Under the pieces are notes generated by a model. That model did no database searches, was not told the DNA's origin, and saw nothing but the letters and a program-made list of their open reading frames with translations. The position numbers were made by a program, and so were the translations under genes. DNA of 64,000 nucleotides from Termitomyces sp. T153 (Eukaryota > Basidiomycota > Agaricomycetes > Agaricales > Lyophyllaceae): the NCBI GenBank assembly GCA_018296165.2, contig JACKQL020000050.1:327639-391638 (forward strand), in the 5' to 3' direction. Below, in pieces: positions 22,330-34,479 of the stretch (its first letter is position 1; each line of letters begins with the position of its first letter).

Positions 22330-24925
22330 ATGAGCACTATGATGGCCATGAAAGGTCAAGTGCTCAGGCCTAGGTCCAAGACAGAGTTCAATGGAGCATC
22401 GAAGAGTGATCCACAGGGACATTGGAATTTGCTATGCACCATGATGGGGCAGGGAGAGTACTGTGATGCCAGGAGGGCTGCCAGCAGTTACTTCAATATG
22501 ACCACCTGTAAGTGGTCAAGGTGTCACAGTGGAGGGCTCTCAAGGGCCCCCTACCCAATTATACCCAACAGCAGAGCCAGGAGGTGTAGTGGTGTTTGCA
22601 GAAAAGGGAAAAACCCCTGTGTATGCACCCACAGCACTGAGGTTGGAAGAACTTCAATCCTTCCTAAATGCTATGAGAAGTCAGCTTGACTCTTCAATAG
22701 TGAGTACACTGATGAATAGTGAAGAGGACTTCTCTTACAGGGCCCACAGCCTGTATAATTGTAAGCTAGTTCTGCACTAAGTATGTGATTGGCAGCCTCA
22801 GCAGTGTTCATCAAGAAAATACTAGAGGATGTCAGAGACACCTCAGATATGGATAGTGATGCTCACCCAGATAACATCCTTTGTAGAGGGGTGATGGTAT
22901 TCTGGCAAAACCATGTTGAGGTTTTCAAGACCTCAACTCAGCAACATTTAGCTGCTAGAGTAGCTAAACATATTGCAATTCAGAGGTCATTGGGAGATGA
23001 CATAATCCCAACAGATCCAATGAAGTACCTGGATATTTACATGCTCTTCTTAGCACAGAAAGTAATGGATTACCTCCAGCATAAAAAGCTACAGGGATTG
23101 CAAGCATTGTCTGCAATGCCATCACCATATCTTGGTGGGGCTTATGTGCCCCAATTATCCACAGTCAACAAAGCATTGACTCTGTTGCAAGCATTACAAC
23201 AGCCTAATGAAATGCCATGTAATTACACAGCTAGACAGGTTGCAGTGGACTATCAACAATAGGCCACATTAAACATGATTGTAGCACCAGACTTGGCATC
23301 TACTGATGCAGAGTTGGTGATTATGGTAAAATAACCTGTAGTGTGGCATAGACCTGTGGATCTACATGGAGGGCACTAACTTGAGAAGATTGAATCATCC
23401 TATAGCAATTTTGCAATGGGGACATGGAGGACTTCAGACAGTTCTATGTGGATGATCAAGGGGTGGTGTTCCAGAGGAATACTGCCTATGATGCATAGCT
23501 AGAGGGGTACATTTCACTAGAATGAACTAGGCCAATTAATAAGGAGGAGCAAGAGTTTTGCTCACCTCTAAGAGACAAATATGCTGGGACTGAACAGAGC
23601 CCCACAGAGTTTCAGAGACATGCAGGTCAAGGAGCAAATGCTCCTTTGATCTGGTCTGAAGAAAGAATTGTGAGTGGAGAAGAACTTGGACAGGGATTAC
23701 CAGATAGTGATCCTGTGTCCTCTCTGTTCTCTATGCCACACTATGAACTCCAGGGTCCAGGAGGAAGCCCAGAAAGAGAACCACATCTCTAGAAGGAGGC
23801 CTACCTAATCCAGAAGGACCAAATAATGGTCTCTCTAGCAAGAACAATGGTGTGGGACAAAGAGCTGTAAGAAGGAGGACTACAGTCCTCCCAGAGAGAC
23901 AGCCACAGTGGTTTTCAATGCTGCCACAACACTGTGGACGTTTTGCTACCCAAGGAGCAGAAGAAGCCCACAAATATCACTGCCAGACAATGCATGATTG
24001 TCTGAGGGCAGTGATGGAACAGTAGGACTCAAGCCAAGGTGAAATGATCCATCAAAAATGATCACTCCTTATGCAGAGTCTGCTAAGTTTAGTGAACTTG
24101 AAGACTGGTTAATGAGCATCTGCATGTTCTATACTATAGCTCAGTATGGTGGAAATAGGCACAATTGCAAGAAAGTCCTATGGGCATGCTGAAGTGGTAC
24201 CTACAACATATAATATATGTCAATAGGGCCCAGTCCCACTGGAGGTTCAAGAATATGATTCTTGCACTGTACAATCAATTTATACAGCCTTCAACAATGC
24301 AAAATGCATGCAATGCTTTTCACAACATGGTATATGCAGTCAAAGAGGGAGTGCAAGGCTTCTATGATGCCTTGCTCAACCATGCTCAAAAAATGGCCAT
24401 GTTTCCAACAAATTTACCATTCATGAGTAGTTTTTGGAGAGGATACTCTCTAACATGCTCATTGTGTTAATATGCAACAGCAGACTGGCTTCTGAAGTAA
24501 ATACAGTCAAGGAGTTTGTCTCAGAGGCTAAGGCCTATGAGAATAGCATTAAAACTGCTATGCACTACTTAGAGCCCAGCAAGAAAAGTTGGTCAGAATG
24601 GCAGCTGTTGCTGGCAGCAGCACAGTCTTTAGCAATTGGGACTGCAATGGCTAAGCAGACAGAAGTGACTGGACAGCATAGTCAGTCACAGCTGTTTAAG
24701 TCAGCTAAGAGGCCTGCTATATGCATGGTCTTGAGACCTATGCTAAAAGGTGGTATGGGCCAGGAGCCTTCTCAGCCTATAGCTGCAGTGCAGACAGCAA
24801 GGAAACATCTTGCTGCAGGGAAAAATGTGGTGGCCATAGCATCAGGCTAACTAGGCAGACAGTCCACTAACTGTTATAAGTGCAAAAAGGCTGGGCATTT
24901 TGCATATAAATGCAGGGAGCCAGTC
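22330..24925 (+). pseudogene. gypsy-2 Gag with zinc knuckle
   Basis: Plus-strand frames of 80-160 codons follow one another between stops. The capsid-like core at 24055-24470 shows KFSELEDWLMSICMFYTIAQ, HWRFKNMILALYNQFIQPS and VYAVKEGVQGFYDALLNHAQ, typical of Ty3 Gag. An intact zinc knuckle CYKCKKAGHFAYKC lies at 24872-24913. The N-terminal 1.5 kb (22330-23980) has open pieces, for example 22789-23262 with an alpha-helical composition, that I cannot assign to a domain. Stops at several points make it non-functional. Confidence 0.75.
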
Positions 24926-25399
24926 AAGCCAGCTCTCTAAGTATTTATATGGGCAGCTCATACAGCTACTCTATTGGATGTGGGAGAGGCTGACAATGAG
25001 TAGGAAGAAGAGCATGCTGAGGCCAATGTCAATGATGCATTTGAGTCCAATGGGACTCAGAAGCATAGGGAAGAGTACATTGAATTGAAAACATATGACA
25101 ATGAGTACTGCACTTGTGGTAGTGACAGTGAGGGACTATTTGCCCTCACAGAGGTTCTTACTGGCAAGAATAGGGAGAGAGAACCTAGCAATAAGGTTTG
25201 CATGCAAAAAGTGGGGCTTGTGGCATCTAAAGCCATAGACCACCCAGTGCTGCCAGCACAAGACAAAGAATGTCTCATCACTTGAATAAAGGTCAATAGC
25301 CACCAAGCATAGACACTGTGGGATTTAGAGAGTAACTTCCAGAATCACACCATCATTTGCTCATGTGGCTGGGATATGGGTGGCACTATTGTCATCCTG

Positions 25400-28300
25400 C
25401 TGCTGAAAACAATTGAAAGTTGTTCTGTAGTGAATTATGGTGCCAGAATTACCATGAAAGTCCTGGATGAGATTTGCAATGTTATATGGACATTGCAAAC
25501 TTCAATCACTACAACATGATCATAGAGACACCATTCATAAGGACCCATAAGATCCTCCATTTCACAAATGACTGGGTGGTCATCAATTCAAAGATGACTC
25601 TAGCTCACAAATTAGAGCTGGAAGATGCCAATAGCAATGCACAATGCTTCTGCACTGCAGACAAGCAGCATGATGAGCAGCCCTAACTCTCTAGTGGACT
25701 CAAGCAGCCCACTATAAAGGAGATAGTAAATAAGGAGGAGATTTGGGTAACCAAAAGCTTATCCAAGGACCACCTGTCACTGCTGATCTCAGAGGGAGAG
25801 TAAAAGATTACTCTTCAGGAGGGGGAGAGAGTATGCTAGAAGGATTGAGTTGATCCTTCAACAGCAAGGGAATGGAAGATTTAGAATAGACCAATCCCAA
25901 GGCCTATCCTTAAAATCAGAGATTTGTTTGATGGCCTTGCATGACAAGTACACAAAGTCAGTACCACCAGTGAAATCAGCCAAGGAGGAGCATTGCTTGT
26001 TGCCAAGAGTAGATGGGAGGAAGGCATGGCCTTCCAAGCTAACAGAAGGCAATATTCCTTGCCTTCAATAGCAAAAGTATGATGAGTTCCAAGACATTGT
26101 CAATAGAACAAAGGAGAAACTCCCTTCCTTAATGAGAAGTAAATCATGAGATAAATCTCATTAATGAGACCAAATAGTACTCATACTTCATGCTAAGGTG
26201 CCCTAAGTCACTCTAGCAGCAATTGCAGAATAAAATTGACTGCTATGTGCATGCTAAGTGGTGGAAACCATGTGCAGCTAATTAGGCTGCACCACTATTG
26301 TGCATCTCTAAAAAGGATGGGTCTCTGTGGGTGTTAGACATGTGCCAATACAATAACAATACTGTTAAGGATGTAATGCCCTTGCTAAACCAAGAGGTCA
26401 TTAAGAAAGATGTAGCTTGCATGCTAGTGAGGTCAAAAATTGACCTCACAGATGCATATAAGCAAGTGAGGATACATACATTGGACATACCAAAGACTGC
26501 ATTTATGACCATTACTGGAACATATTGTAGTAATATCATGCAAATTGACAATTGTAATACACTAGCAACATTGCAATATTTGATGACATCCATATTTAAA
26601 GATGTCATTGGCAAGTGGATGCATGTATACTTAGATGATATATTTGTCTTTTCAGATTCCATTGAGAAACACAAGCAGCACCTCAGAGTAGACTATGCAA
26701 GAACAAGCTCTACCTCAAATGGAAGAAGTGCAAGCTGTATGCCAAGCATATAGAGTGCCTTGGCCATGTAATTGATGTGCAGGGTATACATCCTGATATG
26801 GATAAGTTGAATAGGATCCAGGAATGGAGCACTCCTAGAACCTACAACAATATCCAGCATTTTGTGGGATTGGTGAACTACATTGGAAATTTTTTGCCCA
26901 ATGTCTCTGCATATACTAGGCCATTAATGGCCATGATGCAGAATGGGTTGCCATTTTATTAGCAACCTATTTACCAATAGTGAAAGGATCTGCACCAAAA
27001 CTCCAGTAATATGCTCAATTGATCCTTGGCACAATGATCCTATCTGGCTGATCTGCAATGCCTTAAAGACAGGTGTTGGAGCCATGGACAATGTCTAAGC
27101 TGGCAGAAATGTTGGCCAGCTAGATTCATGTCTAAAAAATTCACTAATGCACAGCAAAATTATATCATGCATGAACTGAAAACTTTGGCTATTCTAGAAA
27201 CCCTCCTCAAATAGGAGGATAAGCTTCTAGGGTACAAGATCTGTGTAATAATGGATCATAAGGCTCTTGAGTTTTTCAAAAGTCAACAAAATCTATCACT
27301 GCATCAATAACAGTGAATAGACTATATGTCAAAATTCAACTTCTAAGATTCAATTTTGACATCACATGTATGCTTGCTCAAGCACACTTGTTACCAACTC
27401 TCAATCACAAAGTATACAAAGTACCTCATGGCCCAAGAGATTGGTAGTCCAAATGAACATAGTCATAGATGTGGTATATGTCTCAAGGGGAGTTGCTTTT
27501 AAAGTAGTGGGATAAGCAGTCCACTACCTTGTTGAGCTCTCCTTTCACACAGTGTAGTGGGGCACTTTGGCACCCAGAGAATGATGGAATATGTTTGTTG
27601 TGTCAATGGGCAAAAGGGAGCAATCATCTTTCAGGGAAGTTACACTCCCTGCACATGCCAGTTAAGCTCTGGGATTCTATAGGGATGGACTTTATAAGCC
27701 TGTTTCTTGAATCAAAAGGATATAACTACCTTTGGGTAGTTATATGTTGTATGATGAGCATAGTGCACTTAATTGCAGTGCACACTACCATGACAGCATT
27801 ACAGCTGTCCTGGATTTATATGTGCAAGATTGTGAGGCTACATGGCCTCCCAAGCTCAATCATCAGTAATTGAGACTCTAAGTCCATGTCTAAATGGTGG
27901 TGTGAACTGCACAAGTTGTTAGGAGCAAAGCTCCTAATATCTACATTGTTTTATCTGCAGACAGATGGTCAGACTGAATGTGCCAATAGGAACTTGGTCA
28001 GATCTTGCATACTGTGGTATGACCAGACCAGAAAGACTGGTTAAGTTGAATAGACTTAATGGAGTTTGCAATAAATACAAGTATTTCTGAAACAATGCAC
28101 TTTGCACCATTTGAGTTGAACAGTAGATACATGCTATTGATGATATGGAAGATTAGATCAGATACTGTGATTCCAAGAGGAATCCAGCAGTTTGCCTGCC
28201 AAGCTTTAGAGAACTTGGCAGCAGCTTACAATGCAATAATTGAGGTGTGCATCTTTCAGATGCACTTAGCCAACTTGCATTGCAAGTCTGATCTCAAGCT

Positions 28301-28583
28301 AGAGAAAGGTGCATTGGTATACCTTTTAATGAAGAACCTCAACCTTCCTAAAGGCAGAGCAAGGAAGCTCTGCTCAAAGTGGGTTGAGCCATATAAAATT
28401 CTGGAGGCCTACAGTGAGACCTCCAATTATGTGTTGAAGTTGCCTACAGCACTCCAAGAACAAAGAATACATCCTAAGTTCCATGTGTCACTCCTGCACC
28501 CATATAAGGCCAGCAACAATGCACTGTTTCTCAATAGGGCAATACCAAAGCCATATGACTTTAGTGCTCCAGACAACCAGGAA
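25400..28583 (+). pseudogene. gypsy-2 Pol: protease, RT, RNase H, integrase (broken)
   Basis: A protease box remnant VNYGARITMKV lies near 25430, in place of DSGA. RT at 26298-26700 has CISKKDGSLWVLDMCQYNNN, KIDLTDAYKQVRI and the catalytic box YLDDIFVFS, intact. RNase H linker at 26777-26960 reads QHFVGLVNYIGNFLPNVSAY. Integrase at 27580-28020 reads WDSIGMDFISLFLESKGYNY and later LQTDGQTECANRNLVR. The C-terminal tail 28260-28580 reads WVEPYKILEAYSETSNYVLK and then HPKFHVSLLHPYK. Frames shift and stops occur throughout. The tail is cut at 28583 by an inserted LTR fragment. Confidence 0.85.
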
Positions 28584-28805
28584 TGTCATGACCCATTCCC
28601 AGAACTCCAGACCTTGTTTCCAGCCACCTCACTTTCCCAGAGTTCTCCCCCAACTCCCTCATTGACTCCCCCAACCTTTGTTCACCCACAGCACCCACTC
28701 CAGGTAACTCTGATGCTTCTTTGGCAAACTCTGACAGCCCCCTGACTAATTTTGATGCCTTCTCCACAGCCTTTGATGCTTTCTCTGCCTCTCCTGAGCT
28801 CCTAG
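28584..28805 (+). repeat. truncated gypsy-1 LTR inserted in gypsy-2 pol
   Basis: Starts TGTCATGACCCATTCCCAG and follows the first ~225 bases of the LTR at 9042, including GTAACTCTGATGCTTCT against GCAACTCTGATGCTTCT. It then stops near CTGAGCTCCTAGC. It interrupts the frame right after the PKPYDF...DNQE block where a chromodomain would normally begin. Confidence 0.7.
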
Positions 28806-30899
28806 CATCTAAATGATACAGTGCCTGGCTGCTTACCAGACAGCTGAGAGATTACATTGGTTTGTGGGTGCTTTGAGTGCTAGAATGACTTCAGGAGTAT
28901 TCTCCACCCCAACTTCTATTGGTCACCAATGACTAATGCAGTCTTTGTTAGCAATGAAGTGGTCTTTGCCCACTCCACTGAAATGGTGGGGATATATGAA
29001 ATACCCCCCTGCTATGAATTATTATACTAGTGGGCTCCCTGAGGGATGCCCATGAATCCTGAGCAGATCTGACTGACCTGAAGCTCATTTGGAAAAGTGG
29101 ATTAAAGGTTACAATGAGGGAGCAGATTCATGCCACTCTCCTCTTTCAGGAGTTCTATCAGATCTCCTTTTATATGGCTCCAGACTTGAGAGACCACACC
29201 ATGTGGCAGGTCATGGAGCTGACTCCAGCAAGTTGGAAACATCTCTGCCCAGAGGGGACCATCATTAGATATTGGTCCTCTTACTGTCATGTTTGTTGGC
29301 CATACTTGGCCATACAAATAACAATATATGAGGAGTGGGACTTAATCAAGTCCTAATCAGCCATTATTTTGACATTGATGCATGGGTGCAGTACATCCTG
29401 CACCATAGCTACCCAGGTTTGCAGAATCTGTATTCAGGTGTAGCCATCAATGCTTCATTGCACATAAACTGATGCTTAGTCTTTGGTTATATTCTAGGTT
29501 GGGCACTGGCCCCAACTACTCCACATGCATGAATGGCCTATATGAGGCTGTTTGCTATAGTAGTTGCCCAACTGTATCTCTATCAAGATGTGGTTAACAA
29601 TTACTGGACTAGTGTAGGGGAGTTTTCTCTAATTACTTCCTATACTTTCACTATGCATAGGCTGCAAGTGCTGCCTATGCAAACAATTTAAGTGAGACAG
29701 AGGTGATACATCACCTCCTGGCCAACTGTGTGTCTCCCTCCTGGGTGAATCATGCATATACCTATAGCATATGCTTTCTCAATCACCATTAGTCTGGGAG
29801 TGCAATTCACATGGACTTGTTCACACAGGTTGACAATAAATACCTTCATTGACTCTAAACCATTGGAGTACCCCCTGCAGTAGAGGGGTACAATGGGTGG
29901 TATGCCTCCACTGCTGACAACAGGGAGCACTTCCAAGTGCTCCTCCAAATCTAAGAGAGCAGAGGCCACTCCCTCTTGGGCATGGCTGAATGGCTGCACT
30001 ATAGTGAGGAGGGTATCTTCACTCACTTCTTGCACTGATTCATGGAGGTGAGAGCTGTGCTAGCATTAGCAGAGGAGCCATTATTAGTGGCTTCTCCCAT
30101 AAGTGCAGCCCCAACTGAGGAAGGGCCTTTGTTGTCAATGGCCTTAGCCACTACCAACCCAGCCACAAGCTCTGGTGTGTCCTCAGAGGATGCACCTTCA
30201 GAGGAGTCCATGGAATTGGACTACATTGACAACTCAGCATTGACCATGAGTGTCCAACCAGTGACAGCTCCACTAGTCATTCCCAGTCCCACATATGCAG
30301 TAGTAGCAACTAATGTTGCTACTCCCATTGCCCCTGAGGCTGGATCCAGTGGCTCCAGTGATACAGCTAATGCTGTATTGGAGCACTGGGTGGACATCAT
30401 GAGCAACAAAGAAGCAGCAGCCTTGAAGATGAATGAACAAGCCAGGTGACCTACCAGTGGAGCTCACAGAAGATATAGATACAATGCAGGCACTTGGAGC
30501 CTACATTTTGCACTCAGTGCAGTTGGACAGCACACTGAGATATAGTTTGTCCAGGTAGAATTGTATGGTCCTACTACTATTATAACATAGGAATTCATGA
30601 TTGAATTTCAGTGCACACTCTTGGGTGGGATGCTGTATTGTAAGCTTGTATGATTTTCTTATGCAGACAGAAAACAGAAACAAGACCACACTATGGATTT
30701 GAGAGAGAGAGAAAGCAAGACAGAATGAGCCAAAGAAAGGTAGAACTAGTGTATGGAAAAGAAAGATCTCCTATCAGTAAGTCCTATCAGCTCAATAGAT
30801 ATCTAGTGACCATTAAGGTTCTGTCAAGTATCTGTAAGTCACAATCATTACTTTGTTTTCTGTTGAAGTGAGTCCATTGACAGACTCAAAAGGGGGGTA
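28806..30899 (+). other. post-pol segment of gypsy-2, unassigned
   Basis: About 2 kb between the inserted LTR fragment and the 3' LTR. It has short plus-strand frames. The longest (30042-30449, 135 codons) is rich in Ala, Pro, Ser and Glu and matches no domain I know. No chromodomain or envelope-like signal is visible. The last 12 bases (30888-30899) are the polypurine tract AAAAGGGGGGTA. Confidence 0.5.
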
Positions 30900-31114
30900 T
30901 GTAATGGAGCAGCCATTACCTAGCTGTACCATACATTATATATTAATTATTTAACTATATAGATAGCATCACATGACACTATCCCTGAAAACTACTGTAC
31001 TTGTAATTATGTAAGGCAGCACCTTACTTCATACTTTGTAGACAGAATTATTGATTGGTTTTGACTTATGGAGTGTGAACCATAAGCTGCACAAACTGTA
31101 ATGGAAACATTACA
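30900..31114 (+). repeat. gypsy-2 3' LTR
   Basis: TGTAATG at the start and CATTACA at the end form a 7-bp inverted terminal pair. It aligns along its whole length with the 5' LTR apart from the ~20-bp deletion there and scattered substitutions. Confidence 0.9.
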
Positions 31115-31812
31115 TAATCGGCTGCCCTGGACCATCCTTCCCAACCATCTCATTGGAATATCCCATGTTATTAGTGGATGGCCTCCAAGCTGCACAATGT
31201 CAAATGAGACCAGCAAGCCTAAGGAAGGAAAGCAAGGTATTAAAGACCTATGCAACAAGGATGAGCATGTCCTTCTGACTGCCCTCCAAAGTGGTCACTG
31301 AAAATCACAAAGGTTAATTCCAACAAGATCAAGAAGAATGAGGTTGCCATCATTGCCACTACTAAGCCTACTACAAATAATGCTCCCACTATCCATTCCT
31401 AAGTGGTCTTTGCTAGTGGAAAGACATGGATAGGCAAGCCTGCCCCCATAAGTGCTGCAGCCACACATGTTAGGCACAAGAAGAAAATTGTCAAGGTGCA
31501 GTCAGATAATAAGCTAACATAAAATAAAAAATATGTTCCACTACAATGGATGACACATGCACTTGTAGTGCCCTACCCTGAATTGTTGAGGTCTGTGAGG
31601 AGAGGTTGCCATGAGCATCATGGATCTGTGGTTTTTGTGCATCATACATGCTTTCTGTATCAAGAGGACAACCAATAAACTCCTCTAGAAGTGCAAGGAA
31701 CATGTCAATATCTGTTCAAGGTCAAGTTTCTCAAGAGGGAGATCATTATCAAACAAGAAACAATTATAGACACTGAAAGATTGGGTCTAAGATGCTACAC
31801 TATGTACAGTGT
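31115..31812. other. decayed CpG-free sequence at the edge of the transposon block
   Basis: Short broken frames only; nothing recognisable. CpG is almost absent up to about 31812 and then becomes frequent within a few tens of bases, which marks the border of the transposon block. Confidence 0.6.
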
Positions 31813-32100
31813 TAGCGGGCCATGCTGATTAGTTAATTGCAGTGAAAGGCGCGTCTACTGGATGACGACGCGTTGATAAAGCGTTGTCGCGTCGCGAGTC
31901 TGACAAGGGCTGAGGGTCAACCCAACTCAGAGTAATTCTCGTGGATGCCATGAAGTACTGAACATCAGGATGCCGGCTTTGCCGAGCAGCCACATATACA
32001 ACAACAACGTCCTTATTTGGGGGGGAGGGGAGAGGTACCATGTCCATAAATCAATCGATCTCACACCCCTTGGTCTTAACAATCGTTAACGAGCCTACAG

Positions 32101-32885
32101 GTCGCTATTCGCGTTGGAGATGGCAAGAAGCTCGCGCACGATGGAACCAAGGTCGAGTTTGTTGGCAGCATAGGTTCGTTGCAACCCATTCGCCTCGAGT
32201 ACCCAAACCAATTCAACCAGAGCTGTTCTACGATCGGGGTCATCATCATGAACTCCTCTCCCTCTTCCATGAACTGGCTGCGCCAGAAGAAATGCGTCAA
32301 GCACAGACATTCGACTTTCTCTTCAAGAATGTAGAGAAGCAGTTTGAATCTTACCAGGGCATCAATGTCAAACTAAGGTGAGTCCTATCAGTCGCATGCT
32401 ACATTCACCAATTCCTTCAAAGATATTACATCCGTGTTTCCATCTCTCGTCGTATGGCTGTCTACACAGTACAACAAATCTAAGTGTGTTGCCTTCCTAA
32501 CCTCTGGGCACCCTCTCCCTAATTTATAATCATGGACGGTGCCCCTGTGCGGGGTGAGTTGAGTACTCTTGATCGACCCTCCTCCACCAAAGCTATAAAT
32601 CAACTCTCAGGCGAAACAATTCCTATACACCTCCTCCTCGGTGGCAATGACCTCACTCCAACATTCCGCGACGTCAACAAGTTCAGCACGAGGTGCTATC
32701 TCAACCTTGTCCTGATCGATAAGGAGAACCGACGGTACTTTAAGCAGCAAGTACGTCACCTCTCCGCTCTCCCTCGCCATGAATTCAACAAGACTCTGAG
32801 ATTTCTCTCGCAGATCAAGTCGTTTTCATCAGGATCTCGGCTGAGAAAACCCTTGCGATCCAAGTCAATCTACGCACTTCGTTAG
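32101..32885 (+). pseudogene. VPS26: VPS26 (retromer subunit), internally deleted copy
   Basis: VPS26 is the arrestin-like subunit of the retromer coat that recycles receptors from endosomes to the Golgi. Exons with good splice sites can be read: 32101-32173 (AIRVGDGKKLAHDGTKVEFV), 32221-32377 (IELFYDRGHHHELLSLFHEL, FKNVEKQFESYQ), 32423 onward (YYIRVSISRRMA), 32531-32553 (MDGAPVRG), 32611-32750 (ETIPIHLLLGGNDLTPTFRD, VLIDKENRRYFKQQ) and a possible end near 32818. The start of the protein is absent. Two central stretches are also missing: one after SRRMA, where a few bases of a YNKSK exon follow directly, and one before MDGAP. This leaves no continuous frame. Codons and CpG content look like normal genes, so the damage is by deletion, not deamination. 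Confidence 0.8.
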
Positions 32886-33423
32886 TTTCAAGAATTGGTC
32901 AGAGAAGAATTGGTCAGAAAAGGCGATGAATACGCTCTTAGCATCGATGCGTCCTGTCTGTCCTTTTCCATGATCTGGATTGGGATTTTTAAAACTCGCT
33001 GTGGGCGCGTGCTGGATTTTCCCGGCACAATCTGCGCATTGCACAACGTGCGTGCCTCTTTTGTTGATCGTTCGAATCCCTGACTTTGACTTTGACGTGT
33101 TGACAGCAATCAAACAGCGATTTTCTCTCAGAGCTCGGAGTATCCTGGGCCATCGACGAATTTTGTTGGAATTTCTGGCCAAGGTGTAGTGTTGTTAGTT
33201 AGCCCCTCAAGTTTACTCTGTGCAGAGGAATATCGACGAGGACGCTGATCGACGTATTTTACGAAATTCCAACATCGAAACAATTTGCTCCCTTCTCGTC
33301 TTTTCTGTAATCTCTCTCCTGACCGCTCCGAGCTGTACATCGAAAGGTTCATGCTATTGCAACCCGTGCCGCACGAACACCACTACGCTAGCTACACTTG
33401 GATCATGTACCAATGCAAGATGC
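32886..33423. other. intergenic, no gene seen
   Basis: Short frames on both strands without domain signals or consistent splice structure. It lies between the VPS26 remnant and the 3' end of the secreted-protein gene. Confidence 0.5.
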
Positions 33424-34305
33424 CTAGAAAACATTGTTCTGCTCCCTTTCCCTTCTTCTCTCTGCGATTCTTGTCAACATAATCTCCCGACCACTGCGAG
33501 AGAAATGCCTCTTTGTCTTTTCCCCTCCATTCGCAACCACCTTGTGCCTCGCTCCCGATGTCGTCTGTTCACTCACGGATTTGGTCGCTGTCGGAACTGC
33601 AGCTACAAGTGTCGAATGGACGTGGGTCACCGTCGCCGTTGTCGATGGTTGGACTGCTGGGATTAGGTTCTTGAGTGCCCCTTCTCTTTTCCAAGGTAAA
33701 CGAGCCAGGTTGTCCCACACTTTCTCGATATCGCCAGCGTCTTCTCTCAGAAAAATAGTGACGTGATGGTATGGACGATAGTCTTTGCATGCCTCAAAGA
33801 CGGGGCGGCCTTGTTCGTCTTCCACAGACGAGACCTCATTACTTTTGATGCTAGATCAAGAGTTGATGAACTCTGATTATATATAACGTGATACCACTCA
33901 CGACCATATAAACTTGCCCTTCGATGAACAGTGGTCCTGGAACTGCTCAGCGACAAGGTCCCTAAAGGTTGAAAGACCACTAAAAGGTGAAAGAGTAAGG
34001 AAAGGAAGAGAAGCTGTGACGTTGTGGACTGACTGGGGGTTCTGTGTCTCCTCATGAGGACTTGTACCAGGACGAGTTCCCTTCAATATCACTACGGTGC
34101 TGGCCAATATTTTTTCTTTCTCATCATTCGACAGATCAGGAGTGATCCCGAGAAAGTCTATCTTGAGTCGCCGTAAGTCCTTGTCTTTCTTTCCTAGAGC
34201 AGAGTTGGAAGTTCCGCAGCGGTAAAGGGTGAATATCTCATCGGCCCCTATGACCAGAGAAGATAGGGACAATGTGGCGAACAACAGTAAAAGGATACGT
34301 GTCAT
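33424..34305 (-). CDS. putative small secreted protein, 273 aa, function unknown
   Basis: Two exons fit: 34305-33902 and 33841-33424, joined by a 60-bp GT-AG intron (GTGAGT donor, CAAAAG acceptor) that keeps the frame. The start ATG has a good context (TTCACCATGAC) and is followed by a clear signal peptide: MTR, a run of Leu/Ile/Ala, and a likely cut after VIGA around residue 21. The mature part has two early cysteines near RCGTSNSA and an EDEQGRPVFEACKDYRPYHH segment after the intron. The tail is basic and Arg-rich (TRIAERRREREQ). I do not recognise the family. It could be a lineage-specific secreted protein. The basic tail is odd for a secreted protein, so the second exon may be wrongly joined. 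Confidence 0.55.
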
Positions 34306-34470
34306 GGTGAATCCTTAGAACGGCATTATTCAATGTCGCGTGATGAGAGTGACCTGGCCTTACGTGAAATCAGGTGGTAAAGACTGTTCGATATGAGGAC
34401 AACAATGTCAAAGGAATAGGAAATGCAGATATGGGGAGGACCAGCCTAAAGGTTTCCCTGGGATAATGCT
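34306..34470. promoter_or_regulatory. upstream region of the secreted-protein gene
   Basis: Short upstream region of the minus-strand gene. No TATA box or other defined motif stands out, so this is assigned by position only. Confidence 0.25.
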
Positions 34471-34479
34471 GCTATTTAT

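Larger units (their letters stand above)
22040..31114 (+). mobile_element. full-length gypsy-2 LTR retrotransposon (decayed)
   Basis: LTRs at 22040-22231 and 30900-31114 enclose Gag, protease, RT, RNase H and integrase in Ty3 order. The LTR ends form a perfect inverted TGTAATG...CATTACA at the 3' copy. A polypurine tract AAAAGGGGGGTA precedes the 3' LTR. The flanks TAATT (22035-22039) and TAATC (31115-31119) differ at one base and are the likely 5-bp target duplication. Total length is about 9.1 kb, long for this type, partly because of an inserted LTR fragment at 28584 and about 2 kb of extra sequence after pol. Confidence 0.88.

Noticed and set aside
22789..23262. 157-codon plus-strand frame as an independent host gene
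   Set aside because: It lies inside the gypsy-2 element between its LTR and Gag core and shares its composition. No separate promoter or splice signals.
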